This document shows positions 60,601-64,000 of a DNA stretch of 64,000 nucleotides, in pieces. Every line of letters starts with the position of its first letter. The first letter of the stretch is position 1. The position numbers were made by a program, and so were the translations under genes. This DNA comes from Brachypterus glaber (taxonomy: Eukaryota; Arthropoda; Insecta; Coleoptera; Kateretidae). The stretch is taken from positions 11,797,589-11,861,588 of the forward strand of contig OY294048.1 in assembly GCA_958510825.1 (NCBI GenBank), in the 5' to 3' direction. Below the pieces are notes generated by a model. The model had not been told where the DNA came from. It saw only the letters and a program-made list of their open reading frames with translations, and made no database searches.

Positions 60601-62334
60601 GCCCCATTCGCCCCAGCCGCCGTTGATAGCCTCAGGGCGCTCTCCCATTGGAACGCATTGTTTCCGATAACACCACTTAAAGTATAAACAAAGGATTATC
60701 ATATAAAGTGATAATTTTGTTCTACACTAGTCACGTTACTAGCTCTATCTCTCCCACTCAAATTTTCGATAATTTTAATATGATTCCATGAAACTATTTT
60801 TCGTTTATTTTAAATAACGTAAACTTAACTTGAAAAATTACTTTGGGCAAAATTATTTTATGAGGCCATAATAAAATTTTCTCAATTTTTTACTAGATCT
60901 ATCTCTCCCACTCAAATTTTCGATAATTTTAATATGATTCCATGAAACTATTTTTCGTTTATTTTATATAACGTAAAATAAACTTAAAAAATTACTTTAG
61001 AGCAAAATTATTGCTTTAAATTAATTGGTTATCTTTGTATAAAGTATTGGACTAAAGAGTTAAATAACCATAAAAAGCGATTACATTATTTTCTTGAAAT
61101 AGTACATTATATACCAAGTGAGAGAAGTTTAACATTTTTGACCTGCGTCAAATTGCGGGATGAGCGCGCTAGCGCGAAGCCCGCAAGACGCGGTCTAAAA
61201 TGTTAAAACTTCACTCACGTGGAAAATATAGTATTTTTTTCACTACCAGTACAATTAATTCGCTATTTGTTTATTTATTTATTTTACTAAAATTTAATGA
61301 AAAGTCTTATAAATTTAAAATATTACGATGGCCGTTCGCGGCCATTAAAAAAACAAAACAATAACTTGATATTTCTGGCAGAAATTTTCTGGTGATCTGC
61401 TAAAATTATTAAGTTAGAAAGTGTTTCCGTGTTAAGTGTATTAAAATATATAAAAATGGAGAGTGAAATGCAAAGTGATGATTCTGGTACTTCCCCAGAA
61501 ATAAGGGGACAGGCGAAAACTGTGAGGGAGAATCTATTGCCTCAAAAATCAATATATGGGGGTTGTACCACTAGTAATCTATGATCCTTACGGTAATATA
61601 TGGGTTGTATAATATATAGTTGAATATGATGGACCAATAATTTTCACTTTTCGAGGTGTTTTTTGTAAAACATGTTTTATAGGTACTAATTTAGTTAATA
61701 TTTTTTAATTTATCATGCAATAAATACATTTGGTGCCTAAAGACACTTGTAAATAGCAATGTGATTTAATAATTAAGTGAAACTTCAGATGCCAAAACAG
61801 CTGAATTCATTATTAACCATGGTGCAATTTCATTATTTTTAGAACCTCATAAGTAGAGAAGTAATATTTCTACCAATGAAAAGAACAGTAATAAAGATGT
61901 GCTTTTAGGCTGGTAGTGAAAAAAATAATTTGCTCCATAGGGTAGTTCACAATGTATTTTTTTTTTATAACCCCACTTTTCTAGTTTTGTTGAAATTAAC
62001 TGTACTTTATTTAACCTAGGGTCCCTGAATTTCGATTTGACGTTTTTTGTAAACATCAAATCTAAATTCAGGGACTCTAATTTTACCTACAGAATTTTCA
62101 CCGCATTTAGTCCCATCGGCCACCGGATCCTCCTTCGATTGACATTCCGTAGGCGAGGTCTTACAAATTAGCATATCACAGAAGCTTTCCTTGTCTTGCA
62201 TACAAAGGTCCATTGAATTGGGAAATGACATTTTGCACTGGGCGGCGGCGTCGTAAACAACTCCAGGCAAGAGGTCTTTATAGGGATATGTCGTAGACGT
62301 AGGTTCATCATTTAAACAGTCTCCTAGGCCATTT
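26492..62334 (-). CDS. ADAMTS-type secreted metalloproteinase, 3' part of gene (nine exons found)
   Basis: ADAMTS enzymes are secreted zinc proteases that cut extracellular matrix proteins; their ancillary domains bind matrix and substrate. The exons here, in transcript order, encode the end of the catalytic domain plus disintegrin-like module, TSR1, the Cys-rich domain, the spacer, TSR2, TSR3 and a tail, about 520 residues in all. This is the canonical ADAMTS order, and no PLAC or GON domain is visible before the stop at 26492. The propeptide and HExxH catalytic core lie past the right edge. Phases agree at every junction except one: exon 7 ends in phase 0 and the exon at 30980-31193 begins with two bases of a codon, so one short exon of the spacer end is missing from my model somewhere in 31194-45635. 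Distinction from the catalytically dead ADAMTS-like proteins rests on exon 1, which carries catalytic-domain-end and disintegrin-like sequence. The exact orthologue is not assigned. Confidence 0.9.
26830..26900. repeat. AAGCCGTGAAG repeat, fragment beside exon 9
   Basis: AAGCCGTGAAGATATGTTAT and GCTACGCATTCCATTATA match the longer copy at 33960. The fragment lies 25 bp upstream of the exon 9 acceptor and is followed by TATACTA repeats. Confidence 0.7.
26901..28160. other. ADAMTS intron before exon 9, left part, no feature
   Basis: AT-rich intron DNA. ORFs of 73-74 codons are present without family signature. Confidence 0.45.
28165..28435. repeat. Dispersed repeat (AAGTCTCTAGC family), copy 2
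   Basis: CTTGCCTAACCCCAATGTTT, AAGTCTCTAGCTTAAAGCAT and CCCGGACAGACAGA match the copy at 19130. It ends near GGAGCCCACATATGTTTCTT, a motif common at the edges of such repeats. Confidence 0.6.
28440..30979. other. ADAMTS intron before exon 9, right part
   Basis: No supported gene. A 101-codon ORF at 28881-29186 has no signature. A GAAGAAGAAG run lies near 30011. Confidence 0.45.
30980..31193 (-). CDS. ADAMTS exon 8: TSR2
   Basis: The acceptor ATATGCAG ends at 31194 and the donor AAA/GTAAGTA starts at 30979. The 214-base exon carries two bases, 70 codons, then two bases. It encodes [20 protein letters not shown], then [10 protein letters not shown], the start of a second thrombospondin type-1 repeat, and ends [10 protein letters not shown] with the expected Cys pair. 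The usual CSxxCGGG motif is CTVKCGGG here. The junction to exon 9 restores a Lys codon. Confidence 0.9.
31194..33290. other. Large ADAMTS intron, left part
   Basis: No gene and no spacer-type exon found. A CTATAGTGGTTTGTT motif is repeated at about 32880 and 32934. ATCATATAT/ATATATGATCT inverted motifs lie near 32774 and 33006. Confidence 0.45.
33303..33585. repeat. Tandem repeat, GAATCTGATAATAAAAA family
   Basis: Two to three diverged units of roughly 100 bp each carry a G-rich run, TTTTCGTGAAAA and GAATCTGATAATAAAAA. The block ends CTTTTACTGGGCAGTGTATT. The same family lies inverted at 52155-52500. Confidence 0.7.
33960..34520. mobile_element. AAGCCGTGAAG repeat, longest copy
   Basis: Starts CAAGCCGTAAAGATGTGTAA, continues through ACAGTAAATAGTATATTGCA and GACAGATGGACAGATGGATA, and ends GTACCGTTTAATATTATTCT, CTAGCACAAGCGCTG and an ATT run. 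The end part recurs at 38127-38215 and the start part near 26830, 36742, 58341 and 62356. There are no coding motifs, and whether it is a SINE or a MITE is unknown. Confidence 0.6.
35229..35540. repeat. Inverted repeat, AGAGGTAAATTTACCTAAACC
   Basis: The motif occurs at 35229-35249, in variant form at 35389, and inverted at 35517-35537. The motif is itself partly palindromic (GGTAAATTTACC). Confidence 0.75.
35895..36596. mobile_element. MITE family E, copy 1 (minus orientation)
   Basis: Ends GAGAGCCTAATTTCGA and CCGAAATTAGGCGTCTTTCC, with TA at both sides. The interior (GCAAAACTGCTATTTGTTATT-like, GGGGAGAAGCTCTACAGTTA) is the inverted counterpart of 62879-63781. Confidence 0.8.
36742..36850. 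repeat. AAGCCGTGAAG repeat, fragment
   Basis: AAGCCGTGAAGGTGCGTAGA followed by CTTCGCATTCCTTAGA; a diverged start portion of the family. Confidence 0.55.
36868..37090. repeat. Dispersed repeat, pair with 42270-42640
   Basis: CGTCCTCTGCGCATACAAA, GGGACTTTTGTTATAGT and CCAATCCCAAT(T/C)TGG occur in the same order in both places. Confidence 0.6.
37920..38105. repeat. GT-rich minisatellite (CGTTGGTTTT units)
   Basis: Irregular repeats of GTTGGTTTTTCGTTAACGTTG-like sequence. It separates two short minus-strand ORFs. Confidence 0.65.
38318..38533 (-). CDS. Small ORF of unknown function in the large intron
   Basis: 71 codons from ATG, with fairly balanced amino-acid use: [20 protein letters not shown], then [20 protein letters not shown]. 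No family is recognised and there are no membrane segments. AATAATTTATTTT follows the stop. It is not an ADAMTS spacer exon by sequence. It may be a transposon remnant or a chance frame. Confidence 0.25.
   Translation of the reverse strand: MWSKVQSLKVNAADLRTFDTYGIYVKTAVMNILSRFKNDIRNSAVLTKVLVSALRKDLHQICALQAPNVHK
38698..39319. mobile_element. MITE family B, copy 2
   Basis: Starts CAAGGTGATCAATAATTGTC, ends GCAGTTACTGATCACCCTG, flanked by TA. Internal blocks (AGGTTGGTCCGGAAATGAGC, CACCAAAAACGTTACTTTTT) match copy 1. A partial inverted fragment of the same family follows at 39330-39440. Confidence 0.85.
39895..40190. mobile_element. MITE family A internal fragment
   Basis: TTAAAGCTCATAAAATTTTA, TTTTTAGAGGGTTAAAA and AATTATACTTTTAAGCTAAT parallel the middle of the family A copy at 14560-14780. 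Both ends are missing. Confidence 0.5.
40523..41475. mobile_element. MITE family B, copy 3, with an insertion
   Basis: Ends AAAGGGTGATCAGTTACTGC and GCCAGTTATTGATCACCCTG. Its orientation is opposite to copy 1. A segment at about 40982-41340 (ATTT repeats, GTCATTCTGGGACCTTAC) is absent from the other copies and resembles the unit at 63815-63890, so it is a later insertion. Confidence 0.75.
41479..41721. mobile_element. Small MITE (AATTCTGGTCCCGGAGGTAA ends)
   Basis: The 33-bp left end is mirrored at 41688-41721 (GACATGGTGTCCTTTACCTC, then TGGGGTCCAGAATT). It abuts the right end of the family B MITE. Confidence 0.8.
42270..42640. repeat. Dispersed repeat, pair with 36868
   Basis: Shares CTGCGCATACAAA, GGGACTTTTGTTATAGT and CCAATCCCAATCTGG with 36868-37090. 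The two copies differ by an insertion or deletion in the middle. Confidence 0.6.
42718..43740. repeat. 320-bp tandem satellite, about three copies
   Basis: GGTCCNCCCTAAGGCT starts units at 42718, 42987 and 43307. The last full period is 320 bp. The first is 269 bp because it lacks a segment with AAGTGCGAGACATCCTTTCA. A short (ACAATT)n block at 43655-43705 interrupts the last unit. The copies are highly similar. Confidence 0.9.
44216..45530. repeat. Palindromic TTATGTAA satellite
   Basis: Irregular tandem units of ACATAACTTATTATGTAATT, TTTAAGTTTC and GTTATGTAAAATTTTACAG recur dozens of times, many locally self-complementary. The open frames across it are repeat artefacts. A MITE at 44408 is inserted in it. 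Confidence 0.9.
44408..44656. mobile_element. 249-bp MITE inside the satellite
   Basis: Ends CAGGGTGTATCAGAACTCAC and GTGAGTTCTGATACACACTG, with TA flanks, interrupting the TTATGTAA array. Confidence 0.85.
45636..45756 (-). CDS. ADAMTS exon 7: spacer, second part
   Basis: The acceptor TTTTAAAAG ends at 45757 and the donor TAT/GTAAGTA starts at 45635. One base completes His, then 40 codons encode [20 protein letters not shown] and [20 protein letters not shown]. The F-G-S...E-x-L-x-x-x-G-P pattern is typical of the ADAMTS spacer beta-sandwich. It ends in phase 0. Confidence 0.85.
46380..46555. mobile_element. MITE family A, 3' fragment
   Basis: AAAACGATGTATCACATGAC, CACATTTTAAGAGCCGAAAG and TTCAAGTTGTCTTATTTAAG match the right half of 14368-15092. 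It sits in the exon 6-7 intron. Confidence 0.7.
46808..46934 (-). CDS. ADAMTS exon 6: spacer, first part
   Basis: The acceptor TTTCTAG ends at 46935 and the donor CA/GTAAGTA starts at 46807. The exon reads [20 protein letters not shown], then [20 protein letters not shown]. The VxLPxGAR motif opening the spacer is clear. It enters in phase 1 and leaves in phase 2. Confidence 0.9.
47627..47744 (-). CDS. ADAMTS exon 5: end of Cys-rich domain
   Basis: The acceptor TCTTTGTAG ends at 47745 and the donor CATG/GTAATT starts at 47626. It encodes [20 protein letters not shown], then NGDGTQCKL. The VGCDxxLxSxAxEDxCGVCxGDG block is one of the most conserved ADAMTS signatures. Confidence 0.95.
48640..48755. 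repeat. Foldback hairpin with GC-richer core
   Basis: ACCACGGTAGAGAAGACTTT and TATAGCC pair with GGCTATAAAAAATGTC and TTATCTACCTTGGTATAT. The core is GTTGCTGCTAAGCAGCTCGG. It has the same layout as the hairpins at 8395 and 61114. Confidence 0.75.
48817..48908. repeat. TAGG/CCTA-rich inverted block
   Basis: TAGGTAGACTTCTTAGGGTA and GGTAGGTAG motifs are mirrored by CTACCTACC and CAAACCTACCTA. It is a simple sequence, not an authenticated telomere repeat. Confidence 0.6.
49095..49154 (-). ncRNA. Hammerhead-ribozyme-like motif, cleavage triplet kept
   Basis: On the minus strand: TTTCA, GATTAA, TCC, then CTGAAGA, a 6-bp stem GTCTCT/AGAGAC with a 7-base loop, GAAA, ACGTC, GGA, AAG, TGAAA. TCC/GGA and TTTCA/TGAAA form a stem I with an internal loop. 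ACGT is self-complementary, so stem III could form between two copies. GTC is a permissible cleavage triplet. An extra U lies between the CUGAAGA core and stem II. Hammerhead motifs are known from Penelope-like elements. Confidence 0.6.
49184..50083 (-). CDS. Penelope-like element ORF, RT end and GIY-YIG endonuclease
   Basis: 299 codons from ATG. The frame continues upstream through WPHG and a VDAVYAIW block that corresponds to the RT catalytic VDD region with the second Asp changed to Ala, and it is cut off there at the arm junction. SLPFLDVLV (about residues 29-37) is the conserved RT end. A GIY-YIG nuclease follows: [20 protein letters not shown] at 186-205, R-x3-R-x-x-EH near 205-213, the H230/H236 pair, E259, and an [12 protein letters not shown] end. 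This domain combination is diagnostic of Penelope-like retroelements. Most of the RT is missing, so it cannot replicate itself. Confidence 0.92.
   Translation of the reverse strand: MESLQGFLNHLNSQHKSNRFTMEIENNGSLPFLDVLVYKTENGSIGHSVYRKKTHTDRYLNAFSHHHPSQKRSVVNSLVHRAFMISDKNSLDTELLKLTKALTMNGYTKKDINKTIYKYRNPRPKQQDNSDNDRQTQVILPYVSGITDKIGKLLKKSNIKPIFRSNQKLGQCLTSTKDKIPLSSEGVYKIPCSCGTVYIGETKRKISTRLQEHERNIRKKQISLSAVAEHVHETGHKINLSETKKILTENRKMPRKIRESIEIIKHPNNINRDTGYHLPAIWKSLIGKTSSRVNNHNSS
50260..50688 (+). pseudogene. Second, shorter Penelope copy, GIY-YIG part
   Basis: 142 codons with the same nuclease as the minus-strand copy, from the FRSNQKLG block to the identical C-terminus. The upstream part (50117-50259) is in another context, and a 12-bp deletion removes four codons before FRSNQ. 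There is no RT. Confidence 0.85.
50718..50777 (+). ncRNA. Hammerhead-like motif, cleavage triplet lost
   Basis: Same fold as the motif at 49095-49154, but the triplet reads GTG instead of GTC. G at the cleavage position is not tolerated by hammerheads, so this copy is predicted inactive. Confidence 0.55.
50959..51048 (-). CDS. Duplicated, frame-preserving Cys-rich exon in the ADAMTS intron
   Basis: This 90-base segment copies the 3' part of exon 4: [19 protein letters not shown] against [19 protein letters not shown]. It keeps all three Cys, has no stop, and retains the same donor context (TATG/GTAATT). A pyrimidine-rich ATTTATTTTTTACCAAG precedes it as a possible acceptor. It is phase 0 at both ends, so inclusion between exons 4 and 5 would keep the frame. 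Direct splicing from exon 3 (phase 1) would not. The first half of exon 4 ([10 protein letters not shown]) is not duplicated. Confidence 0.5.
51570..51612. repeat. (CTGT)n microsatellite
   Basis: About nine TCTG units lie within a copy of the dispersed ...CGGACAGACAG... type repeat. Confidence 0.9.
51799..51923 (-). CDS. ADAMTS exon 4: Cys-rich domain, middle
   Basis: Encodes [20 protein letters not shown], then [20 protein letters not shown] and CL, matching the ADAMTS pattern CxxxCxxxx...DGTxC...xVCxxGxC. The donor is TTTG/GTATTT at 51798. The acceptor is a tandem GCAGCAG. Using the first CAG starts the exon at 51923 (Ala-Glu-Pro), and the second at 51920 (Glu-Pro). Both keep the frame with exon 3. 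Confidence 0.92.
52155..52500. repeat. Tandem repeat, inverted relative to 33303
   Basis: Three units of about 90 bp contain TCAGATTCACTTT, GCAACCTCAAAAACCC and TTTTCACGAAAACTACCC. The block starts ACACTGCCCAGTAAAAGAGC, the complement of the end of the 33303-33585 block. Confidence 0.75.
53135..53275. mobile_element. MITE family B fragment
   Basis: GTAGCTCTCTTAGGGCTTAT, TTTCCGGACCAACCTTTATA and a terminal GAATCACCCTGTG. One end only. Confidence 0.65.
54732..55346. mobile_element. MITE family F, complete copy
   Basis: CAGTTCATTTCAACAAAACT at the left and AGTTTTGTTGAAATCAACTG at the right, extended by GGAAAAGTGGGGTT and its complement, with TA flanks. The 70-78 codon ORFs inside have no signature. 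A fragment of this family lies beside ADAMTS exon 1. Confidence 0.8.
55686..55830. repeat. Foldback hairpin with GC core
   Basis: TTTCATAACATAC, CTTTAGAAAACTCGCC and GCAAG are mirrored by CGGCTCGTTTTCTAAAC and GTGTTATGAAA. A related half (GCGGCTCGTTTTCTAAACTT, GTTATGAAACTGGTAC) occurs at 58590-58650. Confidence 0.7.
56440..57021. mobile_element. MITE family C, copy 2 (inverted relative to copy 1)
   Basis: TGGGCGCATTATCTATCTGA and CTCAGATAGATAATGCGCGG form terminal inverted repeats. The left half is the complement of 17360-17462. Confidence 0.75.
58027..58077 (+). other. G-rich, quadruplex-capable tract in an intron
   Basis: About 50 bp of almost pure purine with at least five GGG/GGGG runs (GGGAAGGGGAGGAGTGGGAT, then GGGGGAGGGATGG). 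It lies 60-110 bp downstream of the exon 3 donor in gene orientation, so the pre-mRNA carries the C-rich strand. Frames called across it are shadows. Confidence 0.7.
58139..58244 (-). CDS. ADAMTS exon 3: end of TSR1 and start of Cys-rich domain
   Basis: The acceptor ATGTCTAG ends at 58245 and the donor AAG/GTAAGTA starts at 58138. It encodes [20 protein letters not shown], then [17 protein letters not shown]...FR-x-x-Q-C...PF...W-x-PY is a canonical ADAMTS signature. It enters in phase 0 and leaves in phase 1. Confidence 0.95.
58341..58425. repeat. AAGCCGTGAAG repeat, fragment beside exon 3
   Basis: AAGCTGTGAAGATATTTAAT, then TTCCATTATATACTAT and TATATTGCATTCTCCC. It lies about 95 bp upstream of the exon 3 acceptor. 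Confidence 0.65.
59011..59392. repeat. Two-copy direct repeat built of palindromes
   Basis: TTATCCACGGCCGTGATTAA, GGCCTATTAATCACGGGTCT and ATAGCTATTAATCATTC occur in both halves, about 212 bp apart. CACGGCCGTG is a perfect palindrome, and CGTGATTAAT/ATTAATCACG pair within each unit. Confidence 0.85.
59820..59910. repeat. AT-only foldback
   Basis: TAATAATTATTATTACTAGA, AATTATAATAATAATAATAG and inverted ATTATAATTATAATAATAAC form an extended self-complementary block. Confidence 0.7.
60270..60362. repeat. 32-bp minisatellite, three units
   Basis: GGATGGCCTAGCGTACAAAT followed by GTGCTAAGTACC repeats at 60270, 60302 and 60334; the last unit is diverged. It lies about 100 bp downstream of the exon 2 donor in gene orientation. 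Confidence 0.85.
60466..60675 (-). CDS. ADAMTS exon 2: end of disintegrin-like module and TSR1
   Basis: The acceptor CTTTAAG ends at 60676 and the donor CAA/GTAAGAG starts at 60465. Seventy whole codons begin [11 protein letters not shown], completing the disintegrin CG...WCxxxxC pattern from exon 1. They continue [20 protein letters not shown] and [14 protein letters not shown], the classic TSR1 with WxxWxxW and CSRTCG. It is phase 0 at both ends. Polypeptides called just upstream of the Trp are intron read-through. Confidence 0.95.
60738..61012. repeat. 155-bp tandem duplication beside exon 2
   Basis: CTATCTCTCCCACTCAAATT, then TTCGATAATTTTAATATGAT and CCATGAAACTATTTTTCGTT occur at 60738 and again at 60893. 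It starts 62 bp upstream of the exon 2 acceptor. Confidence 0.9.
61114..61222. repeat. Long hairpin with GC-rich palindromic core
   Basis: CCAAGTGAGAGAAGTTTAAC and ATTTTTGACCTGCGTC pair with GACGCGGTCTAAAATGTTAA and ACTTCACTCACGTGG. The core is TTGCGGGATGAGCGCGCTAG, then CGCGAAGCCCGCAA. The stem is about 45 bp with few mismatches. Confidence 0.85.
61915..62002. mobile_element. MITE family F, end fragment beside exon 1
   Basis: GTAGTTCACAATGTATTTTT, ATAACCCCACTTTTCTAGTT and TTGTTGAAATTAACTG match one end of 54732-55346. It lies about 90 bp from the exon 1 donor. Confidence 0.7.
62091..62334 (-). CDS. ADAMTS exon 1 in this window: end of catalytic domain and disintegrin-like module
   Basis: The acceptor ATTCTAATTAG ends at 62335. 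The donor TCT/GTAGGT starts at 62090 and was chosen because only this cut gives the in-frame CGENS-WCYRKQC junction with exon 2; the alternative GTAAAA four bases on breaks the frame. The exon encodes [11 protein letters not shown] (end of the catalytic domain), [20 protein letters not shown], then [16 protein letters not shown] and DGTKCGENS. The PGxxYDxxxQC and DGTxCG motifs are ADAMTS hallmarks. The exon begins with the third base of a codon, so an upstream exon follows beyond this window or in sequence I did not resolve. Confidence 0.92.
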
Positions 62335-62355
62335 CTAATTAGAATGAAAAGAAAA

Positions 62356-62440
62356 CAAGCCGTGAAAATATGTAATGTTACTGATTCTATTACATACTAT
62401 TCACAGTAAACGGTATATTGCATTTCCCAAATACTTGAAA
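62356..62440. repeat. AAGCCGTGAAG repeat, fragment beside exon 1
   Basis: AAGCCGTGAAAATATGTAAT, then ACAGTAAACGGTATATTGCA and TTTCCCAAATACTTGAAAA. It starts 22 bp upstream of the exon 1 boundary. Confidence 0.7.
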
Positions 62441-62878
62441 AAACAAAAAAAAAATAAAAAAAAATCTTTTTTACATTTTTTTCAATTTTTTTTATTGTTT
62501 TTGAAAAAAACCTTTTAACAATTTTTTTTAAACAAAAATGGTTCGTGTAAAGATGCAAGTTGCTTTCAAAACAACTTTACACTGCGATATGAAAATGGTT
62601 TTTTCATGGAATTAAAATAATATTGAAATTAATTAACATAATTTAAATGTCTACTTGTTGATGGAATTGGAGGCACATCACTTCAGCCGATATTTCTTGA
62701 AAATGTTGAAATTTTTGGATTTGGCACATGTCAAGATTGAAAGTAGATGATTTCAAAAATGTTCGAATTCCGTGCGGCTTTTTTATTTGTACAGATGGTG
62801 TCTAAATTGCAAGTACTGTATTATATTTCGAGATTTTTTTTTATATAACGGAGAAGAGTAAATTAGTAGTGAAAAGTA

Positions 62879-63781
62879 GAGGAAATGCGCCTAATTTCGG
62901 ATGGTTTCCAAATTTCGGATAGTAGTGTATTTAAGATACTGTCTGCAAAGGTAAACAGAAACCTACTTTTATGTGAAGCCAAAAGCCAAACTAAATCTGT
63001 CCTGTAATATGATAACGGTAGAGCTTCTCCCCTTTAAATGGCAGCACAAATCGTTTATATTGCAAATGGCAGTTTTGTGCTCAGTTGCATTATTATGCTT
63101 GTTTATTTTATAAATAATCGTTATAAAAGTTCGTGATTCTGTGTTGGGTAAGTTATGATGTTAGTTAAGTTGATCCACTATTCATAATTAAGCAATTTGA
63201 AAACGTAAACATTCTACAAATTTCTAATCTAAAAAGCTGAAAGTTGCCTAATTTCGGATAGACCATTTTTGTGCATTTGATTTACAATTTCGGATATCCG
63301 CAAGGTAATTATTATTCAGGATAACCAACCATTAATTATTATTTTTATAAGGATACAACAAACTAAGATAAACAATTTTGAAAAAACGAAAATTACCTAA
63401 GATACTAAGATATTCGAAATTGGGAATCTAAAATTATAGTTCCTATAGTATTTCGTAGAAAATCGCTTAATGATTAAATTACGTCTTAAATGTGAAGGAA
63501 TAACAAGAAACATAAGCAATGGGATCCAGATCCACTCTTGAAAAAATTTTTTCGGATATGTCCGAAATTAGGAGCCCTTTTTCAAATGCACAAAAATGCG
63601 CTGATTTTTTTTAACCGTGTTTTTTGGAAAAAATAAACTGTAATAAAATTGCTTTTATAATTAATCATGGTTCGCTATAATAAGTTGTATTTGGTTATAT
63701 AAAAAAAATATCAAAAAGTAATACCGAGTATTAAATATTGAATACATTGTAAATGGTATCCGAAATTAGGCGACTTTCCTC
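62879..63781. mobile_element. MITE family E, copy 2
   Basis: GAGGAAATGCGCCTAATTTC at the left and GAAATTAGGCGACTTTCCTC at the right, with TA flanks. Extra TTTCGGATAG-type motifs lie near each end. It lies in the upstream ADAMTS intron, and its 903-bp interior has no ORF with a signature. Confidence 0.82.
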
Positions 63782-63814
63782 TATCTATTCAAAATTTGTT
63801 GTATTAAAACAGTC

Positions 63815-63856
63815 GACTAATGTATAAAACACCTTTTATAGGTCCCAGAAAGACTA

Positions 63857-63887
<31 letters not shown>

Positions 63888-63890
63888 ATA
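63815..63890. repeat. Repeat end with (AAAT)n tail
   Basis: ACACCTTTTATAGGTCCCAG and AAGACTATAAATAAATAAAT. The complement of this unit is the insertion in the family B MITE at about 40982-41060. Confidence 0.7.
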
Positions 63891-64000
63891 TTTCAAGAAC
63901 CCTTTGATATTTGAAACAAATTTTTTCTACTACTTAGAAAATCTATAGTATTGTAAAGTTGTTTTGCAAGCGACTTGCATCTTTACAAGAACTTTATGTT

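Overview
The window is AT-rich, intron- and transposon-dense animal DNA. The mix of a Penelope-like element, an R4/Dong-type LINE, jockey/CR1-like LINE remnants and many Tc1/mariner-type MITEs fits an insect, most plausibly a beetle or another large-genome holometabolan. That taxonomic statement is inference, and no ribosomal or mitochondrial marker is present.

Only one host gene can be supported with confidence: the 3' part of an ADAMTS-type secreted metalloproteinase on the minus strand, from 62334 down to a stop at 26492. Nine coding exons were located by protein family match plus splice sites, and the reading phase agrees at every junction where both neighbouring exons were found. In transcript order they encode the end of the catalytic domain with the disintegrin-like module, the first thrombospondin type-1 repeat (TSR1), the Cys-rich domain (three exons), the spacer (two exons plus one short exon not located), TSR2, TSR3 and a C-terminal tail. 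The propeptide and the zinc-binding catalytic core lie beyond the right edge. Introns run from about 0.7 to 14 kb and are full of repeats.

Layout. 1-5.3 kb: minisatellites, a decayed LINE, and a 5'-truncated R4/Dong-like element lying in an (ATT)n tract. 5.3-22 kb: gene-free DNA with foldback hairpins, an 8-bp-TSD element and several MITEs. 22-25 kb: a TIR element with a short ORF, a terminal-exon-like minus-strand ORF, and an internally deleted LINE. 26.2-62.3 kb: the ADAMTS gene. Its introns carry nested MITEs (40.4-41.9 kb), two tandem satellites (42.7-45.5 kb), an inverted Penelope-like pair with hammerhead-ribozyme-like motifs (49.0-50.8 kb), and a duplicated Cys-rich exon. 62.4-64 kb: more upstream intron, with a MITE.

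The points most worth a second look are: the Penelope inverted pair, inserted as one unit with a 13-bp duplication, in which one ribozyme copy keeps its cleavage triplet and the other has lost it; the frame-preserving duplicated exon inside the ADAMTS gene; the R4/Dong-like insertion into what may be another LINE's tail; a perfect 23-bp hairpin at 11.5 kb; and a set of GC-cored foldback hairpins.
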